From the NCBI GenBank assembly GCA_036971615.1, contig JAYKKR010000004.1, positions 1,054,001 through 1,118,000 on the forward strand: a stretch of DNA of 64,000 nt. Reading direction: 5' to 3'. The DNA comes from Amyloporia xantha (Eukaryota > Basidiomycota > Agaricomycetes > Polyporales > Adustoporiaceae). Every line of letters begins with the position of its first letter. Position 1 is the first letter of the stretch. Made by a program: the position numbers and the translations under genes. Below the pieces are notes generated by a model. The model saw only the letters and a list, made by a program, of their open reading frames with translations, was not told the origin of the DNA and made no database searches. This document shows, piece by piece, positions 41,621 through 53,533 of the stretch.

Positions 41621-43423
41621 GTCGCAGACGCAGACGCAGGGGCGGGTGCAGATGCAGTCCCCGCTGCAGTCGCTTTCGCGGTCGTTTTCCCATTCCCAAG
41701 CGCATTCCCAAGCGCAAGGGCAGACGCACGCACACACACACCCGCGCTCCCGCTCGGGCCCGCCGCTCTCGCCGTCCTCCGCGTCGGCGTCGCGGCACAC
41801 GTCGCGGCGGGCGGCGTCGGGGTCCGTGTCGTCGGGGTACGCGTCGGGGCTGGGGGCGGCGCGCTGCCGACGCCGCCGCCGTCGAGCGGGGGTCGGTGAG
41901 CGTGCGTGCGAGCGGGGTGTCGCATGGGGAGGGGCCGGCTGGGGGTGGGGGTGGGGCGAGGGTGGTGCAGGGCCAGCAGGGAGAGGGACGTTGGGCGGGG
42001 TCGGTGGATGGGCATCAGCATCAGGGGGGGTCGGGGGATGGACATGGACATGGGCAGGGGCAGGCGGGGGCGCCGGTGAAGGTGCAGCTGGTGTCGGCGG
42101 ACGATCTGGCGTCGCCGCGGTGGAAGCCACAGCCGCCGTTGCCGCCGCCGTCGCCTTCGCCTGGGGAAGGGGGAGGGGAAGGGGAAGGGCATGGGCGGGG
42201 AGGGAATTCGAGCGCGCCGGTGCCAGTCTCGCGGGGGACGGATGGGGGGTACGGTCTGCTGCAGGACGCCGGGTCGCTCGCGCAAGGTGGACAGCTGTCG
42301 TTGCCGTTTGTGCGTATTGATCAGACGCAGCACGCAGCGGCGTCCGTGGCAGGCCAGAACGCGTCGTCGGCGGTGGCGGAGAGCGGGAAGCAGGTGTCGC
42401 CGTCTGCGCCCGTTAATGCAACACAGCACGCGTCGTCGGGGTCAGGTGGGAAGCCGCGGCGGAAGTACTCGCTGCTGGCGGCGTTTGGGCTGCGGAGGTC
42501 GGAGGCGGGGAAGGACGCGGATCGGGATGGGAAGGTCTTGATGAAGGGCGCGGCGGAGGTGGGTCGTTCGTTCTGATCTGTGATCGTCGGTGGGGCTTGG
42601 CGGCGGAGGGGCAGAGGGCCGGGCGCGCAGATCACGTCGCGTCGCGTCTGTGGCAGGCGGGGCGTTGGGATCGCTCATTAATCGTTGCTCAGTGCTTCGG
42701 GGGTGGATGCGCGGGGGGCATGATCGGATGGGCGTCTAGCGTCTGGGGAGACGTGCGGGCGCTCCGGGGCCGTGGGGACGGAGGAGGCAGTTGAGGATGA
42801 AGGGATTGCCTTGTGGGGCGTGATGTCACGCAGCTTGCGGGACGTGCTCTGGGCTCTGGGCCCGGCTGCTTTGGATGGCGTTCGCGGGTGCCTGCTGCCC
42901 ATGAGGCACGCACGACCCTCCCATCGCTGTCCGCACACCGCTGCAGAACGTGCGTGCGTGTGCGTGCAGCGACGGCGATGGTCGCGGTGGCGTCGGACAG
43001 GGTCTTTGTGGCATTTTGACGTCGACGGGCGGAGAGCTCAGAGGCGAGGGACGTGGGCGACGTGCCGGGTGACGGCCCTGGGAGAGCCAAGGAGACGGCG
43101 ACCAGTGAGTTGCCATCACTGCACGCCCCGTTCATCGTGCCCATTGAGCGGCGGCTTCTCCCTGGCTGCTCTGCCGTCATCCGCATAATGCATAATGTAA
43201 CTGCTAATCCCCGTCGCCATGCTGCTGCCGTACGCTCCTTCTCGTACGGCACAAGCCCCATCGATCGGGCCCTTTCCCTCCCTCCCCTCTCTCTTATACC
43301 CCGTGCCCGGCCTCCCCGGCTCCCCCCTTCCTTTGTCCGTGGCCCTCAGGCCCCCATACCGTTGCCCGCGACGCGTCGTCGTCCCCTCTCTCCGCCCGTC
43401 TCCTCTCGTCGTCCCTCCCAGCG

Positions 43424-43630
43424 ATGCGCGTGCTGACGAGCGTATACCCCTCTTTCCAGCCCGAGCCCGCCCCCGGCCCCGCCCCAGCGCACGCCCACAC
43501 GCGCCTGTCCAAGATGAAGCCAAAGACGAAAGACGGCGACCCCCGCGCGCACGATGCAGCGAATGGGCCTGACGCTCGCAGGCAGGGCGCAAACGCGAAC
43601 GTGAGGAACGATGCCTACGCCTCGCGTAAG
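43424..43630 (+). pseudogene. Duplicated exon 1 of the 1371-residue F-box-like gene
   Basis: The ATG at 43424 opens M-R-V-L-T-S-V-Y-P-S-F as in exon 1 of the gene at 56479, ending H/Y-A-S-R-K before a GTGCGT donor at 43631. The duplication breaks off about 10-15 bases into the intron and no further exon follows, so this is an orphan exon. Confidence 0.75.
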
Positions 43631-43640
43631 GTGCGTGTCT

Positions 43641-45300
43641 GGGCATTCCGAGCCTTTTGCTCACACACATGAACTCTGAGCTCGGGCCTTCGTGCGCCAG
43701 CCACCGTCCACTCCCACTCCACTCATTTCCAAGCTATCACCTCTAGCTAAAGTATCCATCCACTCAGCCCCTCCATCTCCCTCTGCATGGCTGGCTCGAC
43801 ATATACGGTAAGTACTCCGCACCATCAAATCCCGCCCGTCGATCGGACAACATCCGCCACGAGTCTGGCGTTATGGCCGTAGGGCTGTATCGTACGGCAA
43901 GTGCGCGCCACGGACGTGGTCGGCGCTGGGAGGACGGGACTACACGTAAACTACTAGGGGGGAGACGGCCGGTGCGCGGGGTATACGAACCGTGGACGTC
44001 CAGACAGACCATAGCGAGAGGCCTCGTCTGTCCGTTCAAGATGCTGCGTGTCTTCGCTAGCGTGGACGGATGTTAGCGTGTTCGCGTCCGAACGTCCACT
44101 GTTGAGCACAGAGTTGGCACCGCCTACATCGTCCGGTTGCCGTTGTTTTGTACATACTAGATTCCTTAACGAATATATCTATTTCGAGCCTCTTTGTTAA
44201 AGCGAGAATGTCCGTACCTGCACTGGCAGGCACAGCGGAGAGCTGGCCAAGTGTCCAGTATTGCCCGAGGGCGTATATAGAGATCTGTAATGGCATCGGA
44301 TTTCGGACAAGGACCTGTGCAATAAGGCCGTACCTATCCAAACAAGCTGCACGGCCGGCCCGGGCGTTGTGCATGCCGCGCAGGATGCTTCAACAGTGCT
44401 GGTAAGTGCCGTCTGTCAGACCGGACGTTAGCGAGCGGCTGCGCAATATATCGACCGTGAATACTGGACATACCTTCGTTGCCGTACGTACGAATTCGTC
44501 CAAACACGTCAATTCACGTCCTGGCTGATGCCAAGCACGGAGAGCACTGCCGTATAGACCTGACAGCAAGGTTCAACGGTGAGCGCATCACTGTCCGTCG
44601 CAGTTTTCAACAAACTCGGCGTACCCGCGCCGAATTTCACTTCGATGAACGCATGCCAAGTACTACTAGTCAGCCTGTTGTATGATTCAATGCAGATGTA
44701 GCACTTACAACTGAAACCCGTATAGAGCGATCCCATTAGTCGGAGGGTGAGAATACTGATGATATATCAAACCGTTGCAGTTGAACTGAGGTCCGTTTGG
44801 CTCGCTAGGATGAAGCGCACCGGCTATCAAGAGTCAAATACGCGTCAAACGGAATCTAGATAACAATGACAATGACGCACGTACCTTCGCTACCACTCAC
44901 TGCTGAATCTGGTACGAATTCGTCTAAACACGGAGAGGCTTTTCCTTCGTGTCTGGAGCCTGTGTGAATGATGCATTGGGATTGGGTTCGTACAGTGAGC
45001 GCAACACTGTTCGACATCGACTTTGCTTGTCCTGGCAAGCAGCGCGCCGTCATTTTCAGCGAGGGCAGGGGAACTGAAGACTGATATGCTCACCTGAACG
45101 CTCGTCACGCTACAAAGCAGGAAGTACAGCGATGAGCGGCGGCGGCGGCATCGAATCAGAGAGGCGTTTCATCGTTCGATGGAGGTCAGCAGCAGGGGGT
45201 GAGGAGAGTGCGAGTGCAAGACGGATGAGGATGAGGATGAGGATGAGGATGAGGAGGATGTGCCATCCACCCCCGCCCTTTATACGTCTCCCCAGCACCT
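43641..45300. other. No gene recognised; exon-like fragments
   Basis: On the minus strand, pieces ending in GTATGT/GTACGT-like donors recur (near 44470 and 44880). Both are preceded by a similar segment with A-L-T-V and C-L-D-E-F-V words. They may be remnants of a repeated exon. A (GATGAG)n microsatellite lies at 45224-45258. Confidence 0.35.
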
Positions 45301-45876
45301 TCAGACCATAATCACGAGTCCTGAAATGGGTTGGGGAGACCCGCATCCGTGCACATTCTCTGGGGTTACACAAACGGCGGGGCACGGATAACTCACCGGG
45401 CTGAGAAGACCGACCGTCTGGCAAACGGTTGCATTGTAACCAGGGACGGAGGTGGATGTGTCGTAGAAGTTCAGAGTGATCGGACGCCCGTCTGTTCGGG
45501 TGTCAATCCCTCTGAGCATCCCGGCGCAACCACTTGCTTGGCGTAGCCAATGGGCTTTACACGGCTCTCTGCAATTCAAACGTCTCTCAGTAGTACTCAC
45601 AGGCAGTTTGTGATATCTAAATAGATACTTTATAGCTGGTAGATGATCCTGAGCAAGAGACCCTCGAGCTAACTTGAATGTCGGATGCGCGTTCCATAGA
45701 CGTGAGGCTTGATGCCATACTGGCAATGGAACTCGGACCGCTTGCAACGTTTGGACATTCAGGTTTGCATAATGATGCCAAGCCGCGTAGAATACTACGC
45801 TCTTATTGAGTAATGGCAGTGTCCTGCATCGGATATCCTTGTAACGTAGACACAGTGCTCCGACGCGGAGAATCAC
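45301..45876 (-). CDS. Hypothetical protein, Cys-containing, low support
   Basis: A 191-residue minus-strand frame from the ATG at 45876. Its C-terminal third has several Cys residues (C-A-G-M-L-R-G, V-C-Q-T-V-G, C-P-A-V-C-V). No domain, signal peptide or splice structure supports it. It is the longest frame here and may be chance. Confidence 0.2.
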   Translation of the reverse strand: MILRVGALCLRYKDIRCRTLPLLNKSVVFYAAWHHYANLNVQTLQAVRVPLPVWHQASRLWNAHPTFKLARGSLAQDHLPAIKYLFRYHKLPVSTTERRLNCREPCKAHWLRQASGCAGMLRGIDTRTDGRPITLNFYDTSTSVPGYNATVCQTVGLLSPVSYPCPAVCVTPENVHGCGSPQPISGLVIMV

Positions 45877-47999
45877 ACGGAAGGACGGAAGGACGAATTA
45901 GTGTATACCCGGCAACCACTTTGAATATCTGTGTTTCTGATAACTCACATGCCAGTGTGTAGTATTCTTGAATACAGTGAGGACACCAAGGAGGCTCGTT
46001 AGTTTGAGTTGTTCGGTCAGTCTGCACATGCGCGCAGAGCAGAGCTTTTCGAGTTTGACATAATTTTGGTTCAAGCTGCTGAAACAAACCGGATTGCGTG
46101 CTACATCTTAGAGAGTCTTGATATCATTGTAACTATTGTGTCATGCTAAGTTTCACACAGACTGTCCGGCTCAAGGATATCCAGACGCGAAGCTGCAGTC
46201 CGAGTGTATGGATAGCATACGTATTGGACGGAGATCTGATCGCACTGAGACGCGGATCCTGGACGCGTTCATGTCACGTCGATCCCTCCGCAGAGCACAT
46301 GATCCCGGCCCGTCCACTCCTGGAGCCAATCATGCGCAAGCCGACCTCTTCGGTGGACGTTTACACATACAGGTTCCAAGTGCACACCGTCCGTTCCTAC
46401 AATACGGGGGTCTCGCTCGGTCAATATTTGACCAGTACGGGATATCTTGACTTCCGCACGGATGAAGCTCTTACCGTGACAATACTGTAAGTACGTAGTT
46501 CACCTGTTGCAGAGGCTGTCTTTCATAATACAATGAGGTGTACTCATCTAAGTAGACTAACACCCCGATGCATTGATACTGACATACATAGAAGAGAACA
46601 GTAGCTATGCTGTGTGAAACATAATCAACGGGTTTACGTTCATACCTGTCTGTTGCCGCAACGGCAATGACGGCAAAGTATTCTGATCATCACAGAAAAG
46701 GAATTAGATGTTTACATACAGATCGAGATGCCGGTGTGGCGTGACAATCAACGGAGACTTGAATGCCACTCACAGTGTGGCCAATGTCTATTCACTGTCC
46801 CGTCTTTGCAGTATTATAGGGCTATACTACTCAACAATTGAACTGAGATTGTGTCTGAATTGAATTTGCTAACTGAAATTATCGGCATTTTGACACAAAG
46901 AGACCCGAAGTATTCCATCAGAGTGTCAATTACGATGAGAATTCCCTGTATCCACCAAAGCTCCGAATTGAGAATGATGTAAATGAAACACTTACACCTG
47001 AAATGTCACACAGGCAAATTGGATATCACAATGTAATTATTTACGGACAATTCCGAGTCGACACGTCTATGAACCATTCCTCAGTATCCACTCAGCAGTC
47101 CACCCTCTTGTTTCTCCAGCACCTCCTGTCATTAACACACCATCTTCGCAGCTTGGCCAGCGCACTTGACTCGTTCAGACGGCATGAAAGCAACTATTAC
47201 GGGTTGATATCATCAACAGGGAAAACATTGAAGAGCCGTGGTACATACATACATTGATCCTCTTTTCCGTTCACTGGCAGACCATTGCTCACCTGTCCTC
47301 TCCGTCAGAACTGTCCATTCGACCAGCTGCATCACCAACCAACGGCAAACAGACATATGCAACGCAGTGTGTTGTTTGAGAGCCGTACAGCAGCAGTATC
47401 AATTCATTCGACACGATGGGTTTCGAAATGCCGACATCCCACTAATGGCTGCTAGCAAATGTCCATAAGAGACCGGGATGCACAGAGGTTCGTAGAACCC
47501 ATTCATGTTCATCATCGCTGTGTCCTGACGTTTCGCTTTTGAAGCAAACACACCGTCAAGTTTGGCCCCGGACAAAACGGCTGGAAGAGAGAATGCGTGA
47601 GCCACGGGGGCCCGTTCCGACGACTGCAGTGGACGCACATCTACGTTCTCCACTCTCTCCCCACTCGCACATCAGGAAAAACCTCCCAGTGTAATTTATG
47701 AGGAATGTACCATAATGTAGCTAAATTTCAGACAATAGATGCAATTATCTCCATTCCGGCCATTATCCAGAATTACCTTCTATTGTTGCGGATTCTGCGG
47801 TCCCCCTCCCGAAAAACGCAGTTTATTCATGTAAATTTCCCATAATTCAGCAGCATGTGTTTCAAATGTTTGGCTCATACATTGCACTGCTTTACTCCTC
47901 GTATTCTTGTTCACAGTAGATGGTATTGAATGGCAAAATGTATATTGATTGACTGTATATACAACAAGGAGATACACATTATTATAATATTATCATAAG
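45877..47999. other. No gene recognised
   Basis: AT-richer sequence with short frames on both strands (for example 46143-46490). No recognisable domains, repeats or RNA genes. Confidence 0.45.
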
Positions 48000-48215
48000 C
48001 ATTGTCCATCAACCTCCTCATCATCATCATTGCTCCTCCCCATCGTCGTCAGTCGTCCACCGTTGTTGATCGTCTGCCGTCGGCGTCCATGTCATCCCGT
48101 CATCGTCTGCAGTCATCGTCCCATCATCTGACGTCATCCGCATCGTCCGTCGTCCCTCATCTACCATTGTCTGCAGTCGTCCGTTGTCTGCCGTTGTCTG
48201 CAGTCATCCATATCA
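48000..48215. repeat. Low-complexity CATC/GTCTGC-rich tract
   Basis: Imperfect short repeats of CATCATC, CGTCGTC and GTCTGCAGTCATC words. No coding interpretation. Confidence 0.6.
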
Positions 48216-48343
48216 TTGCACCATACCTAGAAATCGCTTGCTGCCCGGTCGTACACATTGAATGTGATCACAGACTAGTCCTATGTCACATCGCTGCCGG
48301 CCGTCAGTCCTTATGCGCGTGAGCAGACAGACACGGTAAACAC

Positions 48344-48760
48344 TCACGATGACACCTCGTGTTTCCGCACCGGGTTGGGCGCCGATATGCATGAGCCAAA
48401 TAGGCCGCCAGGTCTCAGTGCTCCACCGCCCGACGACGGCGAGCTCGACAGGCTGCCCTTGGCGCTCCCTCCCCAGCTGGCCGCCGTCGCCGCCTTGTTC
48501 AGTGCGCCGAGCGCAGAGATCGCGTTCGACGACGACTGCCGCGACAGATTCGTCGCGATCCCCTTCACGTCCTTGTCCGTCTCATCCGTTGGGTCCCGGC
48601 TCACGAACTCGTTCTGCTCGATCTGCACCACCACACGAGCCCGCCGAGCGCACGTTCAGCCCGCACGCCTGGATCAGCTTCACGTGGATCTGACCCTTCG
48701 ATGGCATCGATGTGTTCACTGGCGCGGTCCCGTTTGCCGTCTGCTGTGCTACGCCATTCG
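48344..48760 (-). pseudogene. Fragment resembling the C2 region of a Sch9-type AGC kinase
   Basis: The minus strand reads N-G-V-A-Q-Q, then K-G-Q-I-H-V-K-L-I-Q-A and L-N-V-R-S-A. After a frame break near 48635 it continues V-V-V-Q-I-E-Q-N-E-F-V-S-R-D-P-T-D-E-T-D-K and a Ser/Ala-rich linker (S-S-N-A-I-S-A-L-G-A-L-N-K). This resembles, from memory of the family, the N-terminal C2 portion of fungal Sch9-like kinases. Residues seem to be missing at the break, and no kinase domain is nearby. The end at about 48350 coincides with a GTGAGT donor, so this looks like one captured exon. Family assignment is tentative. Confidence 0.4.
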
Positions 48761-49600
48761 TGCCCGCGGGAGAGCGACGACGATGCGGACGATGCGGGCG
48801 ACGGCTGTCCGGACGGCTGGCGGCTGGCGGCTGGCGGCTGGCGGCTGGCGCCGGGGCATTTCGGAGGCGGCGGCTGCTGCATGTTGAAGACGGGCGCATG
48901 AAGAGCAAGGCTTGTCGTGGGAGGGGCTGCAGGAGGACGCTGCCGGAGGGAGTGAGGGGGCAGCAGGAGTAGGAGCAGAGGGTGTTTATGTCGGTTCAGG
49001 CGCGTTCGTCGTTGATGCGAGTCATCCATCGGCGGCGTCGTCGTCCTCGTCGGTGTCGTTAGAGGTGCATGCGATGTGGTGCGCGCGATGCGGACGATGC
49101 GGCGTGTGAACAGCAACACCGTCGAGTTCTGCCCAGTGACGTGTCGAAACTCCGACGGCGGCCCGATGGTGGCAGCCACAGCACGTGATCGAACATCGGA
49201 CAAATCGACGAAGTCCCTCTGTCCTCTGTGTAGATATCAACTGCTAATATATTAGTGACCGCAACAAGCCGCGCAACATAACAATAGTAGCTGTACTTTC
49301 TAAAATATGGCATTAAACATGAGAAATAGGCAGCTTCCATAGAGCAGGCTTATATCTATTGACTAATTGTGGTATAATTGTGGTATAATGGTGTGAAATA
49401 ACTCCCAAATTATATGGATATTACTCAAGCTACAAACAATCAATTGTCTATTGCCTATTACACAGGCTTTGCTTCTGCTTCTGGCTCCTGCATTCTGGAC
49501 TGTTCAAATCTTATAAAGTTGTATCTGAGAGCTTTGCACAAATCCTGAAAAATGACTGAGAAATTGGTTCTAATTATACCCAATTATTGGTATTATGTTT
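48761..49600. other. No gene recognised
   Basis: GC-rich low-complexity sequence with a direct repeat of GGCTGGCGGCTGGCGG type near 48820-48850, then AT-rich sequence. No supported gene. Confidence 0.4.
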
Positions 49601-49659
49601 ATTAGGCTACATTTCCACATAATATAGTACTAATTACCTTGGGAGGTTTTTCCTGATGC

Positions 49660-51960
49660 ATTGGACGCCCTGTCGTCAAAATCGAGATTTCGCCGTCGGG
49701 CGAGTCGGGCGACGAACGAGCGTGCGCCAGCGTCGGGAGACGAAGTACACAGGTGAGGGTGCATGCATGCCGTCGATCCACGCGAACGCGGGCTGATCGA
49801 AACTTCCAGATTCGCTGAGGGAAGGTGTCAGCTTCATCGGGCTGTCCGAGCAATATCGAACATAGCGAATGCTGCATACCTTCGCTCCGAACGGCGTATA
49901 GGCAGTGCACCGCTCACCGCTGACAGGGCGCGCTCGAAACTCTCTGAAGTTCGCTTCCGGACGAAAGAGCTGGCGCAGAAGATGGGCGTTGGGGAGACGC
50001 CATCGCAGCATGGTGGACGTGCATCACGCCCCTGCCCTGTGTCCTTGCCATCAGGAGCACACCACGAACATTCCTAGCGGCACATACCTTCTTTCTGAAC
50101 GGCGCGTAGGCGGTCCGCTGTTCGTCTGCGCGCGAACCCCCCGCGGATTCGCATCTGAGCGAAAAGCTGGCACGGAGGCCCACGTCAGCATCGGCTGGGG
50201 AAGCCATCAGGGATGGTAAACATACCTGACGTCTCTGCGCCCTTGTCGTCAGCAGCGCGCCCCATCCATCCCCCATTCGAAGTTCAAGATTTCGAGCACC
50301 CGAGACGGCTGAGCAGAGAACGCGTCAGCGTCCGGGGGGAGACGTTCAGAGACGTTTGGGAGGTACGTACCATGCTTCCCTCAACCACTCTGTCCATATC
50401 TGATGGAGCGCGCCACTCCCCCAGCTGCCGTTCGTGATCGTCGAACTCCCGCGATCGGGTGCCACAGCAGACTCGCACATGCACCCCCCAGCGGGGGGTC
50501 GTTGTTCAGAGGCCGGACGACCCGCGTAGGACGCTTCCGCACCCGCTCTGACCGCGGCGTGGCCCCCTCGCGCGGCCTGCGTTCGAAATTCGATATTTCG
50601 CCGTCCGGCGAGATGGGTCGCGGCAGCATCGAACCCGCAGCGGGGGGCCTTGTCTGAGGGCTGGGGGGAGCTCATACGGTCTCTCTGAGAGTGCTGTAGG
50701 CGTCCCCCGTGCGGGGGGAGCGCCCCCCAGTCGTCGTTTGCGATTTCGTCATATGTGGGGGTGGCCGACGGAGAAGCCTCTCGAACGGGAAGGTCTTGAT
50801 CCGAGGGCTTCGGACCAAGAGTAGCTTCGTCGTCTGGCTATTCTGGACGCGCTGTGCATTGTCCGGACGGCCGGCGCTCGAGTCTTGTGATTTCCCCAAG
50901 GGCAGCCGGACGAGGTCTCAGTGAGCGAAAACCGCGTATACGACGTGGGGGACTCACCGGACGCTGTCAGCGCGTTGGGCGTGTATTCGGGTCGACGTTG
51001 GACGGCTGGCACTCGTCTTGCAGGCCGTTTGGACGACATTTGAAAATTTCGTCTTCCGGCGATACGGGGTCAGCGGGGGGCGCAGGCACGAGATCCAACG
51101 ACTCTGAGGACTCCATTCAAAGCGCAGCGTCATCGCGCGTGTATTCTGGGTGCGCAGCGCAGCGTCCGGACGGCTGAAGACGGACGCTGGTGATGTCGGA
51201 AATGCCTACTTGGCGGGGGTATCAGCAGGTGGAAACGGCGCGGACAGCGTGCAGCACTCACGAGATGCTCTCAGCGCATCGCACGCATCTATCCGCGTCC
51301 ACAGTGGACGGCTCCCATTCATCTCGGAGGCCGTATGGACGGCATTTGAAGATTTCGTCGTCCGGCGGCACGGGCGGCGGGGGGTGTCCATGGGCACTGG
51401 GGGACTTGATCCGAGGGGTTTCTTTGAAGCCTACCGTCATCGCTCGCGGCGCACGGTCCGGACGGCTGGAGATGGATGCCATTGACATCCGAAATGCCTA
51501 CTGGATGGGAAGGGATGTCAGTGAGGGGAAACGGCGTCAGACGGCAAGAGGACGCACCGGACGTTCTCAGCCCATCTCCAGTGGGTCTTGTACATCCATC
51601 CGAGCTGGCGTTGTATCGCCCCCGTGCTGCTATCAAGCCCGCCGGACGAAATTCGGGCATTCGTCGTCCGGCGAGAAGGCTTGGGGCGCCGTCAGAAGGA
51701 CATCGGGCAGATACTACACGTCTGCGCTGTCGAGCGCGCGCGCACCCTGCACCCTCCGACGTCGCGCGAGCGAAACCCCTGTGCCTCTGTCAAGTGCGCC
51801 GGACGAAATTTGAGAATTCGTCGTCTGGCGAGATGGTGAGGGGCGCCGTCGGAGGGGTCGTCCATACATGTCTGCGCTGTCGAGCGCGCGCACGCCCTGC
51901 ACCCTCCGAATGTCGTGCGAGTGAAATTGAAGAGTTGGCGTTCCAGCGAAACGGCTGTAG
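49660..51960. repeat. Degenerate tandem repeat, sub-unit about 150 bp
   Basis: A core such as ATTTCGTCGTCCGGCGAGA recurs at about 49678, 50281, 50585, 51040, 51345, 51645, 51800 and 51925. Spacings are mostly near multiples of 152. A second core (TCGGAAATGCCTACT, or CCGAAATGCC) alternates at about 51195 and 51490, suggesting a 300-bp higher-order unit. On the minus strand the core reads S-P-D-D-E-I and several units end at donor-like GTATGT/GTGAGT, so it may derive from repeated exons. No continuous frame exists. Confidence 0.55.
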
Positions 51961-52608
51961 GAGGATGAGCGCGAGTCAGCTGGGATGGGCGATTCGGAGA
52001 ACGTGCGGGCCGTCTTTCGAGCGCGGATCGACGTTTCTTGGGCGCGCGCAATGGACGGGCGGAGCGGATGTATGAACGGACATGAGAGTGGTGGATTGGG
52101 ACGTCCGGCGGGGGTTCTGGGTCGGCTGCAGAGTGGGGGAGGCGTGGTTTGGAGAAGATTTAAGTGATTAGCATGAGATGACTTGTAGTGCGTACCGTGC
52201 GTAGTACAAGTCTGCAGGAGGCGGGCTGTGTGAGTGGGCAGCCTCGAGACGAATACTGCGAGACGCACCTGCTCGATCGATTGCATACAGGCGCTGTGAG
52301 ATGCGAGTCTGCCTGTGGCCTCTATGCACACAAAACACACCCAGTGTTCCCTATGCCCCAATACAGTGTCCACCCCGTGTTCTCTATGCCCCCCAAACTC
52401 GCCTGTCTTTCGTATCTCTCAAGTGCACACTCGTAGCCTCTTTCGGCCAGCCCGACGCACGCCAGCGGGACGGCGCGCACAGGACGCACTGCGCCCACCG
52501 ACGGGCGACAGGCTGGCGTGAACGAGGAGGGCGGGCACAACGTGTACACGCTGAGTCATGGCAAGGCCTAGATACGCGAGGAAAGGGACGTTCACTTGTC
52601 GAGCGCCC
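51961..52608. other. No gene recognised
   Basis: Spacer between the degenerate repeat and the second duplication copy. Contains a short repeat of TTCCCTATGCCCC / TTCTCTATGCCCC near 52340-52395. No domain found. Confidence 0.45.
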
Positions 52609-53533
52609 GCTCGCGATCGGACGCATTGTAGAGTGCAGCTGGCGACAACTGAGGTTGCTGAGCTGACTCGTTGACTCGTGCTGGCGGTTTCTGTCTGTCC
52701 GTCAACGTCTGTGAGTTCGACACCCACACTTTGCCTGTCCCTGGCAACCGCGACGACTGGTTCGAATTCGACCACCCACGCGTCTTCCCAGCCTCTTCAT
52801 CTCCATCTCTGGCAGCCTTGCTGCGGCGTTCTCGCAAGCTTATTCACGGACACATTCTCAGCGCTCAGCACGGCCGCGTCCTACGAGTCAGGACCGACAG
52901 GCCGGCGCGCAGACCTTGAAGCTTGAGCGCGAGACGTTCACCCTGCGATAGGTATTTCGGCGAGCGCCTTCGACTGGCAGCTGGATCGAGCATCTGGAGC
53001 AGTTTTCCGGAGACGAGCGCCGGAGCGGGGGCACGGGCTTTCCGACGCGGGTGCGAAGTTTCTTTCGAATTCTGCTTGAGGGGGGCTCCCAGACCGAGTG
53101 CTGTATACTGACTAGCTACAGCCAACGTGGAACTGCAAGCTTGCGATTAACATTGCAGCTGTTCACGACGACCTAGTGCCCGGTGCAGACTATACACGGG
53201 CTCGCCGGCCTCCATCACATCCTCACTCGACCTCTGCCCGTATCATCCCTAGAACTACATACGCACAACACACAACGCACAACGCACATCGTCGTCTCGC
53301 GCACACGGCTACCTACCCAGCTACCTGTCTACCCACCTGCTCCCCGTCCTCTCCCCTGAGGTCTCGGACGACATCTCCAGCGCAACACCCTTCCAACCAC
53401 CGCCACGGCGACCCTCACGCTCACCCGCGCACCTTCGCGTACCCATACCCGTACCCGTACGCCCACGCCCACGCCCACACACCACCACACCCGCGCGCGC
53501 CCTCCCGATCCCAACCCCGCTTTTGACAGCGCG

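Larger units (their letters stand above)
33775..42576 (+). pseudogene. Copy 1 of the 681-residue low-complexity gene, split by element C
   Basis: The first part (33775-34753) starts with the same M-P-L-L-R-R-K-R-S as the intact gene at 53534 and includes the Ala/Pro-rich head and the Glu/Arg-rich helix. Element C interrupts it in the Ser/Gln-rich region. The remainder (41621-42576) ends in A-A-E-V-G-R-S-F like the intact copy. There is also a frame change near 41850-41890 (GCTGGGGGCGGCGCGC against a longer G-run in copy 2), so C is not the only lesion. Which lesion came first is unknown. Confidence 0.75.
32371..43640 (+). repeat. Segmental duplication, copy 1 (interrupted by element C)
   Basis: From CGCTCGCGATCGGACGCATT on, this region is nearly identical to 52609-56715 in direct orientation, once element C (34754-41620) is removed. 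Copy 1 has about 460 extra bases at roughly 33030-33520. The similarity ends just inside the first intron of the 1371-residue gene (43631 onward), so only exon 1 of that gene was copied. Confidence 0.8.

Noticed and set aside
42577..43423. Several overlapping frames of 60-190 codons on both strands (also 55580-56478)
   Set aside because: GC-rich intergenic sequence of the duplication. The frames differ between the two copies through indels and show no domain.
50221..50700. Possible genes on both strands
   Set aside because: Frames are short, overlap the degenerate repeat and contain no recognisable domain.
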